The notes beneath the pieces are model-generated. The model saw only the letters and a list, made by a program, of their open reading frames with translations. It had not been told where the DNA came from and did not search any database. The translations under genes and the position numbers were made by a program. A DNA stretch of 64,000 nucleotides from positions 1,316,789,046-1,316,853,045 of the forward strand of contig CM068367.1 in NCBI GenBank assembly GCA_034769895.1, in the 5' to 3' direction. Source of the stretch: Magicicada septendecula (lineage: Eukaryota; Arthropoda; Insecta; Hemiptera; Cicadidae). Positions 1-8,952 of this stretch are shown in pieces (the stretch's first letter is position 1; each line of letters starts with the position of its first letter).

Positions 1-471
1 GATAATCTAAAGACTACTTGATTTTTTTTCTCCATATATTATCCAGAAAGCATTAGTTTCTATTTCTGTGATCAACTGATTTGTGTATTGAACTGGATGA
101 AGTTACTCCCATTTGTGTTCCCAAAAGTGTCTGTCTCTAGCTGTCCGTGTACACTGGTTTTTATCAGACACTGTCTCTGGAAGGTGTTCCAGCATTTATT
201 CTTCTGGTCCTTGACTGTCGCTATACTAGGCTTGGCTCACTTATCCTCTGCTTGAATCAGCCCAATTCCATTCTGCTTGCTACCTGTACACCAAAACTAT
301 TGCTTTCATTTGTTCTCATACCCAGCCTTTTACTTTTCTCTTTATGAACGGAGTTCCAGCAGAAAGTAATCTTTGTAGATTGTTGTGTCCCAGTATATTA
401 TGATTCTTCAGGCTTGTTGTTTTGGTATCATTAGTTTATATTATGGCTATCTATTAAATACTTCCGCTTTT
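1..471. other. Non-coding flank, nothing recognised
   Basis: AT-rich sequence without a convincing coding frame. The one open frame of 66 codons (147-347) is composed of hydrophobic low-information residues and matches no family I recognise. Confidence 0.5.
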
Positions 472-682
472 AATTATTTCAATTATTATCCGGGGTGTAA
501 GGCCGTGGTCTCCTGAAATTCTCATGCTGACTGATGTTGATGTTATAGTCAGATGTTTTGGGCTCACTTCTGAAGGCCACCTTCAGTGCATGGTTTCTGA
601 AATGCTGACAAGATGTGCATCAGTAAACCACAGTGCTGTAGCAGACCTAGGCCTTACAACCTGGATAATAATTTAAATAATT
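472..682. repeat. Small MITE-like element with 39-bp inverted ends
   Basis: The ends 472-510 and 644-682 are inverted copies of each other with about five mismatches; both contain the run ATTATCC followed a few bases later by GTAAGGCC. The 133-bp interior has no coding frame and holds a small hairpin (CTGAAGG/CCTTCAG). This is the shape of a non-autonomous DNA element or of a decayed Penelope terminal palindrome. No clear target-site duplication was found, so the class is open. Confidence 0.5.
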
Positions 683-1485
683 ATTACACTAGCCGTGAAA
701 GCCTAAGAAACAGATTACTTCTGATTTTAGTTGCAACAGGAACCGCTTAGTTTTGATAATGAATGCAGATTTCTATCATACGAATATACTCAACTAGATG
801 TTTGGTTCCACAAGTTCTGGATTATTTTTCTTCTAATGGAGTATAACACTGGGAATGCCAACATTGGGAGTCTCAGACGAGGAATGGCAAAATTAAAATT
901 AACATAGTTGCCTTTCAACTTGCATGCCATACTATGCTCCTGGCAAATGTGGTGTAATGAAGAGAAGTATAAAACCAAACTAAATAGTGTTGAAAAATAT
1001 AAGGACTACAATAGCAAAAACACGCATAAACTTCTCAAAATGTTGCGGGTTATAGTGTTAACATGTAGGACATATACAATGAAGGGGGGAGAATATCTAC
1101 TCACTGATTTGTATAATATTGTATATTATTTGTACAATAGAATAATTGGTACAATGTGCTAACTATAATTAATTTCACATACAGCTGCTGTTCAATATTG
1201 TAAAACAAAAAAGAAAATCAAATCTAAAGTTACACATACTGTACGACTGCATAGTGAATCACTTATGTCTTGTGTAATTATGTCCAGTGATGTAATTAAT
1301 TTCGTGTATCCATAGTATTTAATAGTTTAAATGATCTGAGTACATTTTTTGCCTAGTTGGTGATAATTGGTAGAACCACCATGTACAGGTCATATGCTGA
1401 AGCTTTTGAGGTTACAATGCCTAACATCAAAATAATTTCATGTTTATTTTTGTTCTCATCTAAAAAAACTGATTCGATAATTTTT
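683..1485. other. Non-coding, nothing recognised
   Basis: AT-rich sequence. A short open frame at 908-1162 has no family resemblance and no splice context. No repeats with clear ends were seen. Confidence 0.5.
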
Positions 1486-1526
1486 AAACAGAATTATCAC
1501 TGCTGCACACCACTGTAGAAAAATTA

Positions 1527-1572
1527 TTCCGATTAGCGTTTTCAAGCTTCTCAGCTCATCGTCAGATCGGAA
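1527..1572 (-). ncRNA. Hammerhead ribozyme-like core, family A unit 1
   Basis: On the minus strand the order is stem I TTCCGAT, core CTGACGA, an extra T, a stem-II hairpin AGCT-gaga-AGCT, core GAA, a short stem III, then stem I closing strand ATCGGAA. Stem I is 7 bp and perfect. Stem III is weakened here (AACGCT in place of AGCGCT in the other copy). The strict core CUGANGA...GAA is present. Confidence 0.65.
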
Positions 1573-1606
1573 ATCGTCACTTTTGCACACCACTATAGAA
1601 AAATTA

Positions 1607-1652
1607 TTCCGATTAGCCTTTTCAAGCTTTTCAGCTCATCGTCAGATCGGAA
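1607..1652 (-). ncRNA. Hammerhead ribozyme-like core, family A unit 2
   Basis: Second tandem copy, 80 bp from the first. It has the same 7-bp stem I (TTCCGAT/ATCGGAA) and CTGACGA core. One base change in the stem-II hairpin (AGCT-gaaa-AGCT) leaves that stem intact, and stem III is altered (AAGGCT). Confidence 0.6.
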
Positions 1653-1771
1653 ATCGTCTAACGATGAGCTGAGAAGCTTGAAAGCACTAAGCGAAATAAT
1701 TTTTCTATAGTGGTGTGCAACCATGATAATTCTGTTTGTGATTATAACCACCAACACAACTTTCTTAATTA

Positions 1772-2767
1772 AATTTCAATTAGCGCAATTACAGTAATTC
1801 TTTTGCTATCATGTAATTATTTCCTGGGGATCTGTCTGCATATTAACATCAAAGAAACATAAATACTTCATTAGTAATAAAAATGTGTGATAACGTAACT
1901 AAGAGTCAGTTTATTTAAATGTCACCTTTACCATACATTACTCTGTGTTCATTGGGTTTGGCTAAGGGACCTGGAGGGTTTTCTTTTAAGGGAGAGCAGA
2001 AAATTGTGAATAATAGGTACAGTGATCAGTTATTGCATATCGACTGTCAAATGCAGCAACCCTAGACTTTTTGTTTTGTTTTTTCAGCTTTATGCGGTAG
2101 GTTTTGGCCTTCTAACAATACTAACAATAAAAATTATCCAGGTAGTCAGAGAAAATCAATCATTAGCTGTATAAATTGGTAATTAGGTGTGCAAACCTCC
2201 CTGATGGTAGAACTAGGACATTCTTTAGATAATAATAATATATGTCAGATATGATTGTCCCCAACAAACCGAATCAATAACACAATCAGCGCACATTTAT
2301 AACGCCGATTTCAATGTTTCTATATAAGTTAAAAGTAATATCTATTGATAAAGTTTTTTGACATGGAATCCATAGGTATGTAATGTCTTACTCGCACGTT
2401 TCGCGAAAATCGACCGTTATGTTTCAAATGTACTTTCGGCATACCACTATCTCACGAACCGCTCAACCAATCCCAGCAAACCAGGTGTCAGGTGATCGAG
2501 TCACTCGGCCCCCTTCCACCAATAGTACTGAGAATTTTGACAACTGACTTCAGTCGCCTCTAGGCTTTGTCTGCGTGAGGGTGTTTTTGCGCCAAACATT
2601 TCTAAATTGCTCCACTAAAACTAAAATATCTCGGGAACTACAAGTCCAATCGCGAAAATACAAAGTGCGTTGTAATCCTCAGAACTAAATCTCTCCAATA
2701 ACACCAATTCCGAGTACCAGAAGCACTCACAGAAAATAATAACACCATTTGAACTCAAAAATTTGAA
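1772..2767. other. Non-coding, possible 5' part of an unidentified transposon
   Basis: No gene seen. From about 2340 the sequence becomes less AT-rich and contains the phrase ATCTCGGGAACTACAAGTCC (2629-2648), a type of phrase often seen near coding parts of Helitron-like and other repeats. It leads into the ORF at 2768. No ends could be defined, so this link is inference. Confidence 0.3.
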
Positions 2768-3142
2768 ATGCCTCGACCTAAAAATCGCGATAAAACTCGA
2801 ACCAAAAATTTCAAACCGAAAACCGGCAAATCCTATGCAGAGCGTCAACAGGCCTATCGTTTGAGACTAAAATCAAAGAAATCGGCCGAGAACTTAGAAA
2901 ATGGCAACTATTTGAAGATTGACGAAACCCCGTCAGCGCCCAAGCGGCCAGCATCTCCGATACCTGGGTCATCCGGCATGCCCCCAAAGCGACTCAGATG
3001 GAGCGTATGGCTAGCTAGCAAGAAAACAGACGATGAGAGCTGTTTATTTAACCAACCCTTCATTCCTTCCCAAAGCACAAGTCTGCCCATGATTCCATGT
3101 CTACCGGTAGTCCCACGACTACCAGGTTTAAATTTTTTTTAG
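2768..3142 (+). CDS. Hypothetical basic protein, probably transposon-associated
   Basis: A complete 124-codon frame from ATG to TAG. The N-terminal half is strongly basic (MPRPKNRDKTRTKNFKPK) and includes KSYAERQQAYRLRLKSKK. A comparable basic AERQRxYRxRLK-type segment occurs near the start of many transposon-encoded proteins. The C-terminal half is proline- and serine-rich, with no catalytic motif. No promoter, intron or partner frame could be assigned. It may be the start of a longer element ORF that has decayed, or chance. Confidence 0.35.
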   Translation: MPRPKNRDKTRTKNFKPKTGKSYAERQQAYRLRLKSKKSAENLENGNYLKIDETPSAPKRPASPIPGSSGMPPKRLRWSVWLASKKTDDESCLFNQPFIPSQSTSLPMIPCLPVVPRLPGLNFF

Positions 3143-3562
3143 AAAGGTATTATTATTTCTAAGTTTATACAAAACATTATTTTAAACGAAGTAGTCTTTA
3201 CAGATGTCTGAAATATATATTCCAAAATATGATTAAAAATCATCATTTGATTCCGATGAATAAAAGCAATGTATCTGATGAAGATAACTTTTTAACAAAA
3301 ACTCTGGCAACATATATAACAACAAAGTGTTGAAATCAGTAACTAGCTCTTTTCTTTCTTTCGTATCGGCCATCTAAGGACCACATGCCAATTTCAATTC
3401 TGTACTCTTTGTTCTTTTCTTTTTTTCTAATATTCTTTCATCTTCTCACTGTCTCTTCTTCCTGTCTTCAGTCCACTTTGAACCTGCGTTTTTACCTCTC
3501 CTACCCTGCACTCCCTCCATTTTCAACATTTTTGCCCAAAAAACGTCTCTGTCAATTGCTTC
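3143..3562. other. Non-coding, pyrimidine-rich in its right half
   Basis: No gene seen. The CT-rich stretch at about 3390-3530 is the complement of the decaying 3' end of the LINE that starts at 3563. Confidence 0.4.
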
Positions 3563-3901
3563 TTATGCGTGTATATTATTTTTTTCTAAATCCTTTTGGA
3601 CTTCTTTAATCCAACTTGATGTTGACTTCTTCCCCCACAGATATCTGAAGATTTGCTTTGTCAACCTATTGTCGTCCATTCTATACAAATGTCCAAAAAA
3701 TAATAGTCTTCTTTTTCTCATTGTTTCTGTTATATTTTCTATACTTTGATATATTTCATCATTACTGCTTAATTTCCAACCTTCTGAAGTTTTTCGTGGG
3801 CCTAATATTTTTCTAATAATTCGTTTTTCCAATATTTCTAGTTTGTCTAAATTATTATTCAATGCTAGACATTCACTTGCATACAGGCATTCTGGCTTCA
3901 C
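3563..3901 (-). pseudogene. LINE (RTE-like) reverse transcriptase C-terminal fragment
   Basis: The 112-residue minus frame matches the post-RT region of RTE-like arthropod LINE proteins: KPECLYASECLAL, then LEKRIIRKILGPRK, then RKRRLLFFGHLYRMDDNR. This is the end of the polyprotein only; no RT catalytic YADD or endonuclease is present, so it is a 5'-truncated dead copy, as is usual after incomplete reverse transcription. The same protein region occurs at 62919-63356, also in minus orientation. Confidence 0.75.
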
Positions 3902-4284
3902 TACAACCAGCTCTTTTAATAATAATACTTTATAAATAATTCAACAGGTTTTGGATTTTTCAAATATATGATCAGTTGTGTATTATAAACACAATACACT
4001 GTATACAATTTTATCTTAACAACCTTGATGATAAATAATAATTGAATTGGAGCAGTATTATAGACGCAATAAAATTAATGGACTGTAGTATTACCACTTG
4101 TGGAAGAATTTCTGTAATAATTTGACATTTTTGTTTTACTCTAAATTACTGATATATAAAATTCCTTCATGTGCTAGAAATTTAAGGTCTAATCAAAGGG
4201 GTGGATGATATTAATTTATTTGTAATTATATTTACAATCGACTACTCAACCAGCTATTTTTATAAATTTTAAAATCAAATCTTA
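3902..4284. other. Non-coding, nothing recognised
   Basis: AT-rich spacer between the LINE fragment and the family H inverted repeat. Confidence 0.4.
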
Positions 4285-4416
4285 TGACCAACTTTGTCAT
4301 TACTTATTGTCACACTGCTAAACACTTCGTTCTTGACGAGGCCTTTCAGTGTCTCCACCATCTTCAGGTCTTAAACGAAATTTTTTACCTCTACAAACCC
4401 ATATACATATATATAT
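4285..4416 (-). repeat. Family H terminal arm, left (inverted copy of 10968-11105)
   Basis: About 130 bp that match the reverse complement of 10968-11105 with scattered substitutions, including the phrases CACACTGCTAAA, CTTCGTTCTTG, CCACCATCTTCAGGTC and CTCTACAAACCCATAT. It ends in an (AT)n stretch, as does the right arm. It carries a hammerhead core on the minus strand. Confidence 0.75.
4335..4370 (-). ncRNA. Hammerhead ribozyme-like core, family H left arm
   Basis: On the minus strand: stem I GAC, core CTGAAGA, one extra T, stem II GGTG-gaga-CACT, core GAA, a minimal stem III AGGCCT, cleavage base C, then GTC closing stem I. All conserved core bases are present. Stem I is only 3 bp and stem III only 2 bp with a 2-nt loop, so function as a monomer is doubtful. 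Confidence 0.6.
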
Positions 4417-6162
4417 ATATAGTATTTAAAATTTATAATTATATTACCTCAAGATGTAATACTTTATATATATCAAGAAACGAACTGTAGCAGAAAGTGA
4501 TTGAATATATATATATATACCTAGAGACCCCCCCTAATTGTTTGTCGGAATCAACCAACCCTATTATTGCGTGTTCCATCGAGGTCACACCCCTCAACAA
4601 GCTTTTTCACTGCCCGTTCTACCCCCTAGTCCCTCCTGGTAATAGGGGAAGAAAATATGATATGGTTAACGAGAGAAATTCTCAATATATATACTGCAAC
4701 AGTACAAATGTATAGGGTACTGTGCATTGCACAATTAATTAAGATAATTAATATAATTAAATAAATAATCCATATTGTTAGTAATAATAATTCAGCTTTC
4801 AATCTGAACTGTAAAGGGAACAACCATATTTCATGCTTGTACAGGTTGATCACGCCACTCAGCTGTGTCTGTGTGTACACGTGTATTTTACATGTGTGTG
4901 TGTGTGTGTGTGTGACCAGTTGATTCCTGTAAAGCGTCACCCCTAAATAAACACTATTAATTATATGAATTATTTAAATTGTAAAGAGTGTGTGCACAAT
5001 ATCACAAAACCAAATATGCCACAGTGTGTATAATATAAAGACGCACGTGTGTACAAAAAATAGTGTGAAAATAATAAAAAGTGCGAATATAGTGAAAATA
5101 AATATAAATAAAACTTATATTAATTAAGATAGGGAAAAACGGTTTATACACAGTGAACACATAAAAATTACCGACAAGATGAATATCGGGTAAGTTGCAA
5201 AAGACTTTGCATGTTGCGAAGACAAGCGAAATAAGTGTGAAAATAATCGTGTTTAGAAAGGGACGCCAACGACAGACTGATACCTGCAGAGGATTGTCAA
5301 AACATGATTTTTGCGCCCTAGGGTATAAATACTAGAGACACACCAACTTATTTTTCTTTCTCGTTCAACTATCGTGGCAGCCGGAGGCTCTGCCCGACTA
5401 CTCATCACTTTCGTGAGAGCACCTGCAGCCAGAGGCTATGATGGAATACGAGGGAGCAGCCAAATACATGGAATAGAGTCTAGCGTACGGAACGAGGCAA
5501 TGGACTACGGAGAGGATCTGAAGGACGAGGACCTAGGACCGAAGAGGATACGCTGAGTATTACCGCTACAACTAAGGTGAAACAAAACCATGTATTTTAA
5601 AAACAAAAAGACTCAAGTAAAGACAATTAACCATGTAAAAAGAAAGACAATATAATTCAAAAGTGGAATTAATAATTTTTGAAAATGTAAATGTTTATTT
5701 GTATTGTAGTTTAGAGTAATGTTTAAACGTATGAAAATATAATTTTGAATAAATAATTTAAGCAATGATATTTAAATTAATCTGAAAGTAAATAGTAAAT
5801 GTTTTTAAAAACAAAGAAATGCATATGCAATAATAAAAAGAAAACAGATTGTTAAAAAGAGATCAGATAATCTAATAGTTATCAAAGAAATGAGCAAGTC
5901 GAGAGCAATATTATATAGTATAAGTGTGTATATTATGTTCTATGTGTAATACGAGGTACTACTTATATGTTAATAATAGATGTGTACTACGGCTACACAC
6001 ATGCGAATAATAATGATAGTTTAAATCGCAAAAGAATTGAAAATTTTTAATTAATAAATTTTTAAATGGTTCTAAACAATTTCACGTTGTGTTATTATTA
6101 TTACGATTACACCTGTCATAATTTTATAGCATACGTAATGTTGCTAATAAACGGCGTTAACG
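4417..6162. other. Left interior of the family H segment; promoter-like site, no gene
   Basis: AT-rich DNA with a short (TG)n tract at 4892-4914. TATAAATA lies at 5325-5332, followed by CTTTCTCGTTCAACTATC about 30 bp on, an arrangement like a TATA/initiator promoter. A 60-codon frame overlaps it (5374-5556) but resembles nothing known. The interior may be the remains of the H element or of an LTR-type element; I could not find paired LTRs. Confidence 0.3.
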
Positions 6163-6234
6163 TTATATATAAATTTGTGATGTTATTCAATTTGTTTCTT
6201 CTGCAAGTAATAAAATTTCGTATATTCTTTTAAC

Positions 6235-6278
6235 ACCTGACGTATGTTTCACTGAAAAATATCAGTATCATCACAGGT
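6235..6278 (-). ncRNA. Hammerhead ribozyme-like core, family B 3' arm (core mutated)
   Basis: Minus-strand copy of the motif at 8769-8812. Stem I ACCT/AGGT and stem II ACTGA/TCAGT are intact, but the first core base is changed (GTGATGA in place of CTGATGA) and stem III reads ACATACGT. Loss of C3 should abolish cleavage. Confidence 0.55.
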
Positions 6279-6559
6279 TTCTAAGTAAATTAATAACAAT
6301 CGAAATAATTCTATTATATAAAATTAACGAATAATCGAATTTGTATCGATTTTAATGTCATATAACTGATAATCGATTTAGGTCGATTAGTTAACAGTTG
6401 TTTTAATGTTTATTTTCTTCAGCAGCTGTTTTCTCGGTTATATTTGAAAATGTGTTGTTTATATTTTATTCATTTTTATTTTAGTAAATTTATCATTTTA
6501 AATAGATCGTCTTGTTTTGTTTTTATTTGGGTTTGTTCTTTAATTAATAAATTATTGTT

Positions 6560-7281
6560 ATTGTGTTTGTAAATGTTAAGATTTCCCCAAATATTCATTT
6601 TTTGATCTTTTTGTATGTTTTTAATTAATTTTACATTTTCAATGTTTGGAAATTGGTGGTTATTTATTTAGACAATGTGTGGCTAAATTAGATTTATAAA
6701 TATTTGGTTTTAAATATGCATTGCGGTGTTGAAGGAATCTATCTAGTAGTTTTTTTCTTCGTCTGGCCCACATAAAATTTATTGCAATCCGGACATTCTA
6801 TTTTATATATTCCATTTTTATTGTGAGTATTGGATTTAGTTTTTTATTAAAAATTATATTATCTGTATTATAAGATATTTTTAAATTAGTATCTTTAAAT
6901 ATTTTATTTAGTTTTTGAGTTATATTTCCGTAATACGTGAAGGTTGTATATTTTATATTACTATTAATAGGTGAATTTTTAAATGTAATGTTCTTCGGAA
7001 TTTTATTAGTGATTTTATGTTTAATTTTATTTTCTAATGTATTAATAGTTTTTATTTTGTATCCATTTTTAACTGATATTTGTTGGATAATATTTCTTTC
7101 TTTGATTCTTTCTTTGTTATTTAATGAGATCCTAAGCATTCGGTAAATCATGGAATTAAATACTGCCATTTTGTTGGGGAGGATGATTAAAAGTATTTGG
7201 TATTACTAAATCAGTTTGAGAAGGTTTCCTGTATATTGAGTATTCAAAATTTGTTTCATTTTTCTTTATTGTTAAATCTAA
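6560..7281 (-). pseudogene. Penelope RT C-terminal region and GIY-YIG endonuclease
   Basis: Frames continue downstream of the RT. At 7240-7150 a segment reads RKPSQTDLVIPN then NHPPQQKMAVFNSM, the region that follows the RT in Penelope proteins. The 123-codon frame 7169-6798 follows, and after a frame change at about 6812 comes GIYKIECPDCNKFYVGQT, the signature start of the Penelope GIY-YIG nuclease with its CxxC. A further frame change leads to RFLQHRNAYLK and SNLATHC. The enzyme would nick the target for priming. At least two frameshifts inactivate it. Confidence 0.8.
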
Positions 7282-8265
7282 TTAATTTAATTTATTATTA
7301 GATTCTTCTTCTAACGTGAATTTTATTTTGGAATATAAATTATTTATGGAGTTGAATATTTTATTTATATTTATACCATTGTTTTGGGAAATGTACAGAG
7401 TGTCATCAACATATCTAAAATAACATCCTAATGGGTCGTTTAATTTTATTATATTTATTATTTGTTCGTCGAGTTTTTGTAGGAAGATTTCTGATATGAT
7501 AGCGGAGATTGGGGCTCCCATAGCAAGGCCATCTGTTTGATAGTACAATTTGTTGTTGTATTGAAAATAATTTTGATTTAAAATTATTTTTAAAGCATTA
7601 GTTAACTGTTTAATGTATGTGTTACTTTCGTTATTTGTTTTCAGATTATTTATTATAATATTTATAGTTTCTTCAATGGGAATGTTTCTATACATGTTTG
7701 AAATGTCGAATGAATATAATTTTATATTTCTGTTTACTTCTACGTTTTTTAGTTTTTCCGTGAGTTCGATACTATTTTTTATATTGTGTTTTGCTGGAAG
7801 TTCAATTTTATGTTTTAAGATTTGTGTTAATAATTTTGATATTTTATAATTTAGTGTGGTCCTAGCGTTTATTAAAGGTCTGATAGGTTTATTGATTTTG
7901 TGTAATATTATTAAAGAATTTAATTTTGGTGCACAAGGATTATCCATTTTATATTTAAAGGAGTCTTTAGGATTTATGATTTGGTTACTATTTTTTAATA
8001 TATTTGTTATTTGGGTTTGATATTTATTTGTGGGATCTTTATTTAATGTTATGCAATTATTATTAACTATAAATTCTTCTGTTTTATCATCTAAATCTTT
8101 CTGAGAAATTATTATTGTACTATTACTCTTATCAGCTTTGGTTAAAGTGAGGTTATTAGTCATTAGTTTGTGTTTTATGTTATTAATGGTGTTATTTTGT
8201 TTATTTTTATTTTTAATATGATGATTTTGTTTATTATATTTTTTGATATAGTTTATTATTTCCAT
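7282..8265 (-). CDS. Penelope-like reverse transcriptase (main domain)
   Basis: A 327-codon uninterrupted frame carrying the core of a Penelope RT: LTKADKSNSTIII near residue 42, LHKINKPIRPLINAR near 122, SFDISNMYRNIP near 188 (first catalytic Asp), YYQTDGLAMGAPISAIISE near 242, and FRYVDDTLYIS near 288 (the YVDD catalytic pair). It acts on the element RNA in target-primed reverse transcription, related to telomerase. Asn, Lys and Ile dominate because of base composition. Upstream (8589-8368) a 73-codon frame in another phase gives the N-terminal region; downstream frames give the endonuclease. The listed start may be internal, since the true protein starts further upstream. Confidence 0.85.
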   Translation of the reverse strand: MEIINYIKKYNKQNHHIKNKNKQNNTINNIKHKLMTNNLTLTKADKSNSTIIISQKDLDDKTEEFIVNNNCITLNKDPTNKYQTQITNILKNSNQIINPKDSFKYKMDNPCAPKLNSLIILHKINKPIRPLINARTTLNYKISKLLTQILKHKIELPAKHNIKNSIELTEKLKNVEVNRNIKLYSFDISNMYRNIPIEETINIIINNLKTNNESNTYIKQLTNALKIILNQNYFQYNNKLYYQTDGLAMGAPISAIISEIFLQKLDEQIINIIKLNDPLGCYFRYVDDTLYISQNNGININKIFNSINNLYSKIKFTLEEESNNKLN

Positions 8266-8367
8266 TGAGGCTTCTGTTCTTATTTTATCTTATTTTTCTT
8301 GTTCTACATTATTAATTGCATTTTCAGTTTCGACTATGATATTTTCTATTATATGTTCGTTTACATT

Positions 8368-8589
8368 TTAAAGATTTGTTTTGTTTGATGTTTCTAGGGT
8401 AGCTATTTCGTTTTCCATGAATTTAATATTAGATAAATTTACGAATTTTGCGTAAAAAGTGTGGTTATTATTTAATGTGTGTAAATGTTGGTTACCTTCT
8501 TTAGGATTACTATTTATTAGTAGATTTTTAAGGTTTTGATTGATTGTGTTAAATTTAATTGTTTTGTGTTTATTTAGTATTTTAAGCAT
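8368..8589 (-). pseudogene. Penelope N-terminal region, out of frame with the RT
   Basis: A 73-codon frame directly upstream of the RT frame, rich in Asn and Lys (MLKILNKHKTIKFNTINQNL, then MENEIATLETSNKTNL). Position and composition match the poorly conserved N-terminal part of Penelope proteins. Stops and a phase change at 8266-8367 separate it from the RT. Confidence 0.5.
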
Positions 8590-8768
8590 ATTAGTATATT
8601 TATTATTCCATGTATGATAATCAAGTGTGTTGCTAAAAGAAGATGTAAATTAATTAATTGTTTATTAATGTAGTTGATTTTTCTGTAATTATTTGATATT
8701 TTGTCTTTAATCCATTAATAACAATTAAATTAATAGAATTATTTTGACTGTTAATAATTTACTTAGAA

Positions 8769-8812
8769 ACCTCTGATGATACTGATATTTTTCAGTGAAA
8801 CGTGCGTCAGGT
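8769..8812 (+). ncRNA. Hammerhead ribozyme, family B 5' arm
   Basis: Stem I ACCT (8769-8772), core CTGATGA (8773-8779), an extra T, stem II ACTGA/TCAGT (8781-8796), core GAA (8797-8799), stem III ACG-tg-CGT (8800-8807), cleavage base C (8808), stem I AGGT (8809-8812). All core bases are intact. It is antisense to the Penelope ORF in this arm. Confidence 0.75.
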
Positions 8813-8913
8813 GTTAAAAGAATATACGAAATTTTATTACTTGCAGAAGAAACAAATTGAATAACATCACAAATTTATATAATTACTGCAAGAAACGACA
8901 AGTTACTTATATA

Positions 8914-8918
<5 letters not shown>

Positions 8919-8949
<31 letters not shown>
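8919..8949. repeat. (AT)n microsatellite
   Basis: About 15 uninterrupted AT units directly beside the right end of the Penelope element. Confidence 0.95.

Positions 8950-8952
<3 letters not shown>

Larger units (their letters stand above)
1486..1771 (-). mobile_element. Mini-Penelope-like palindromic element, family A copy 1, with tandem ribozyme units
   Basis: A 286-bp element homologous to the one at 38545-38742. Read on the minus strand it has a unique 5' tail (right end, ACACAACTTTCTTAATTA), an arm with a decayed hammerhead core, then the inverted arm in two tandem copies. The anchor word GCACACC occurs at 1505 and 1585, so the period is 80 bp, and each copy carries a hammerhead core on the minus strand. 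It has no coding capacity. Known background: hammerhead ribozymes occur in the terminal repeats of Penelope-like elements and as tandem units in retrozymes. Assigning this element to that group is inference from structure. Confidence 0.65.
6163..8882 (-). mobile_element. Penelope-like element, family B, nested inside the family H segment
   Basis: A 2.7 kb element with inverted terminal arms (6163-6316 and 8731-8882, nearly identical over ~150 bp). They flank a minus-strand ORF with a Penelope-type reverse transcriptase followed by a GIY-YIG endonuclease. Both arms carry a hammerhead core, antisense to the ORF in the 5' arm (right) and sense in the 3' arm (left). The whole element is extremely AT-rich. 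The ORF is broken by frame changes near 8265-8368, 7169-7282 and 6812, so this copy is dead but not old. Known background: Penelope elements encode RT plus GIY-YIG and have terminal repeats that may be direct or inverted. Confidence 0.85.
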
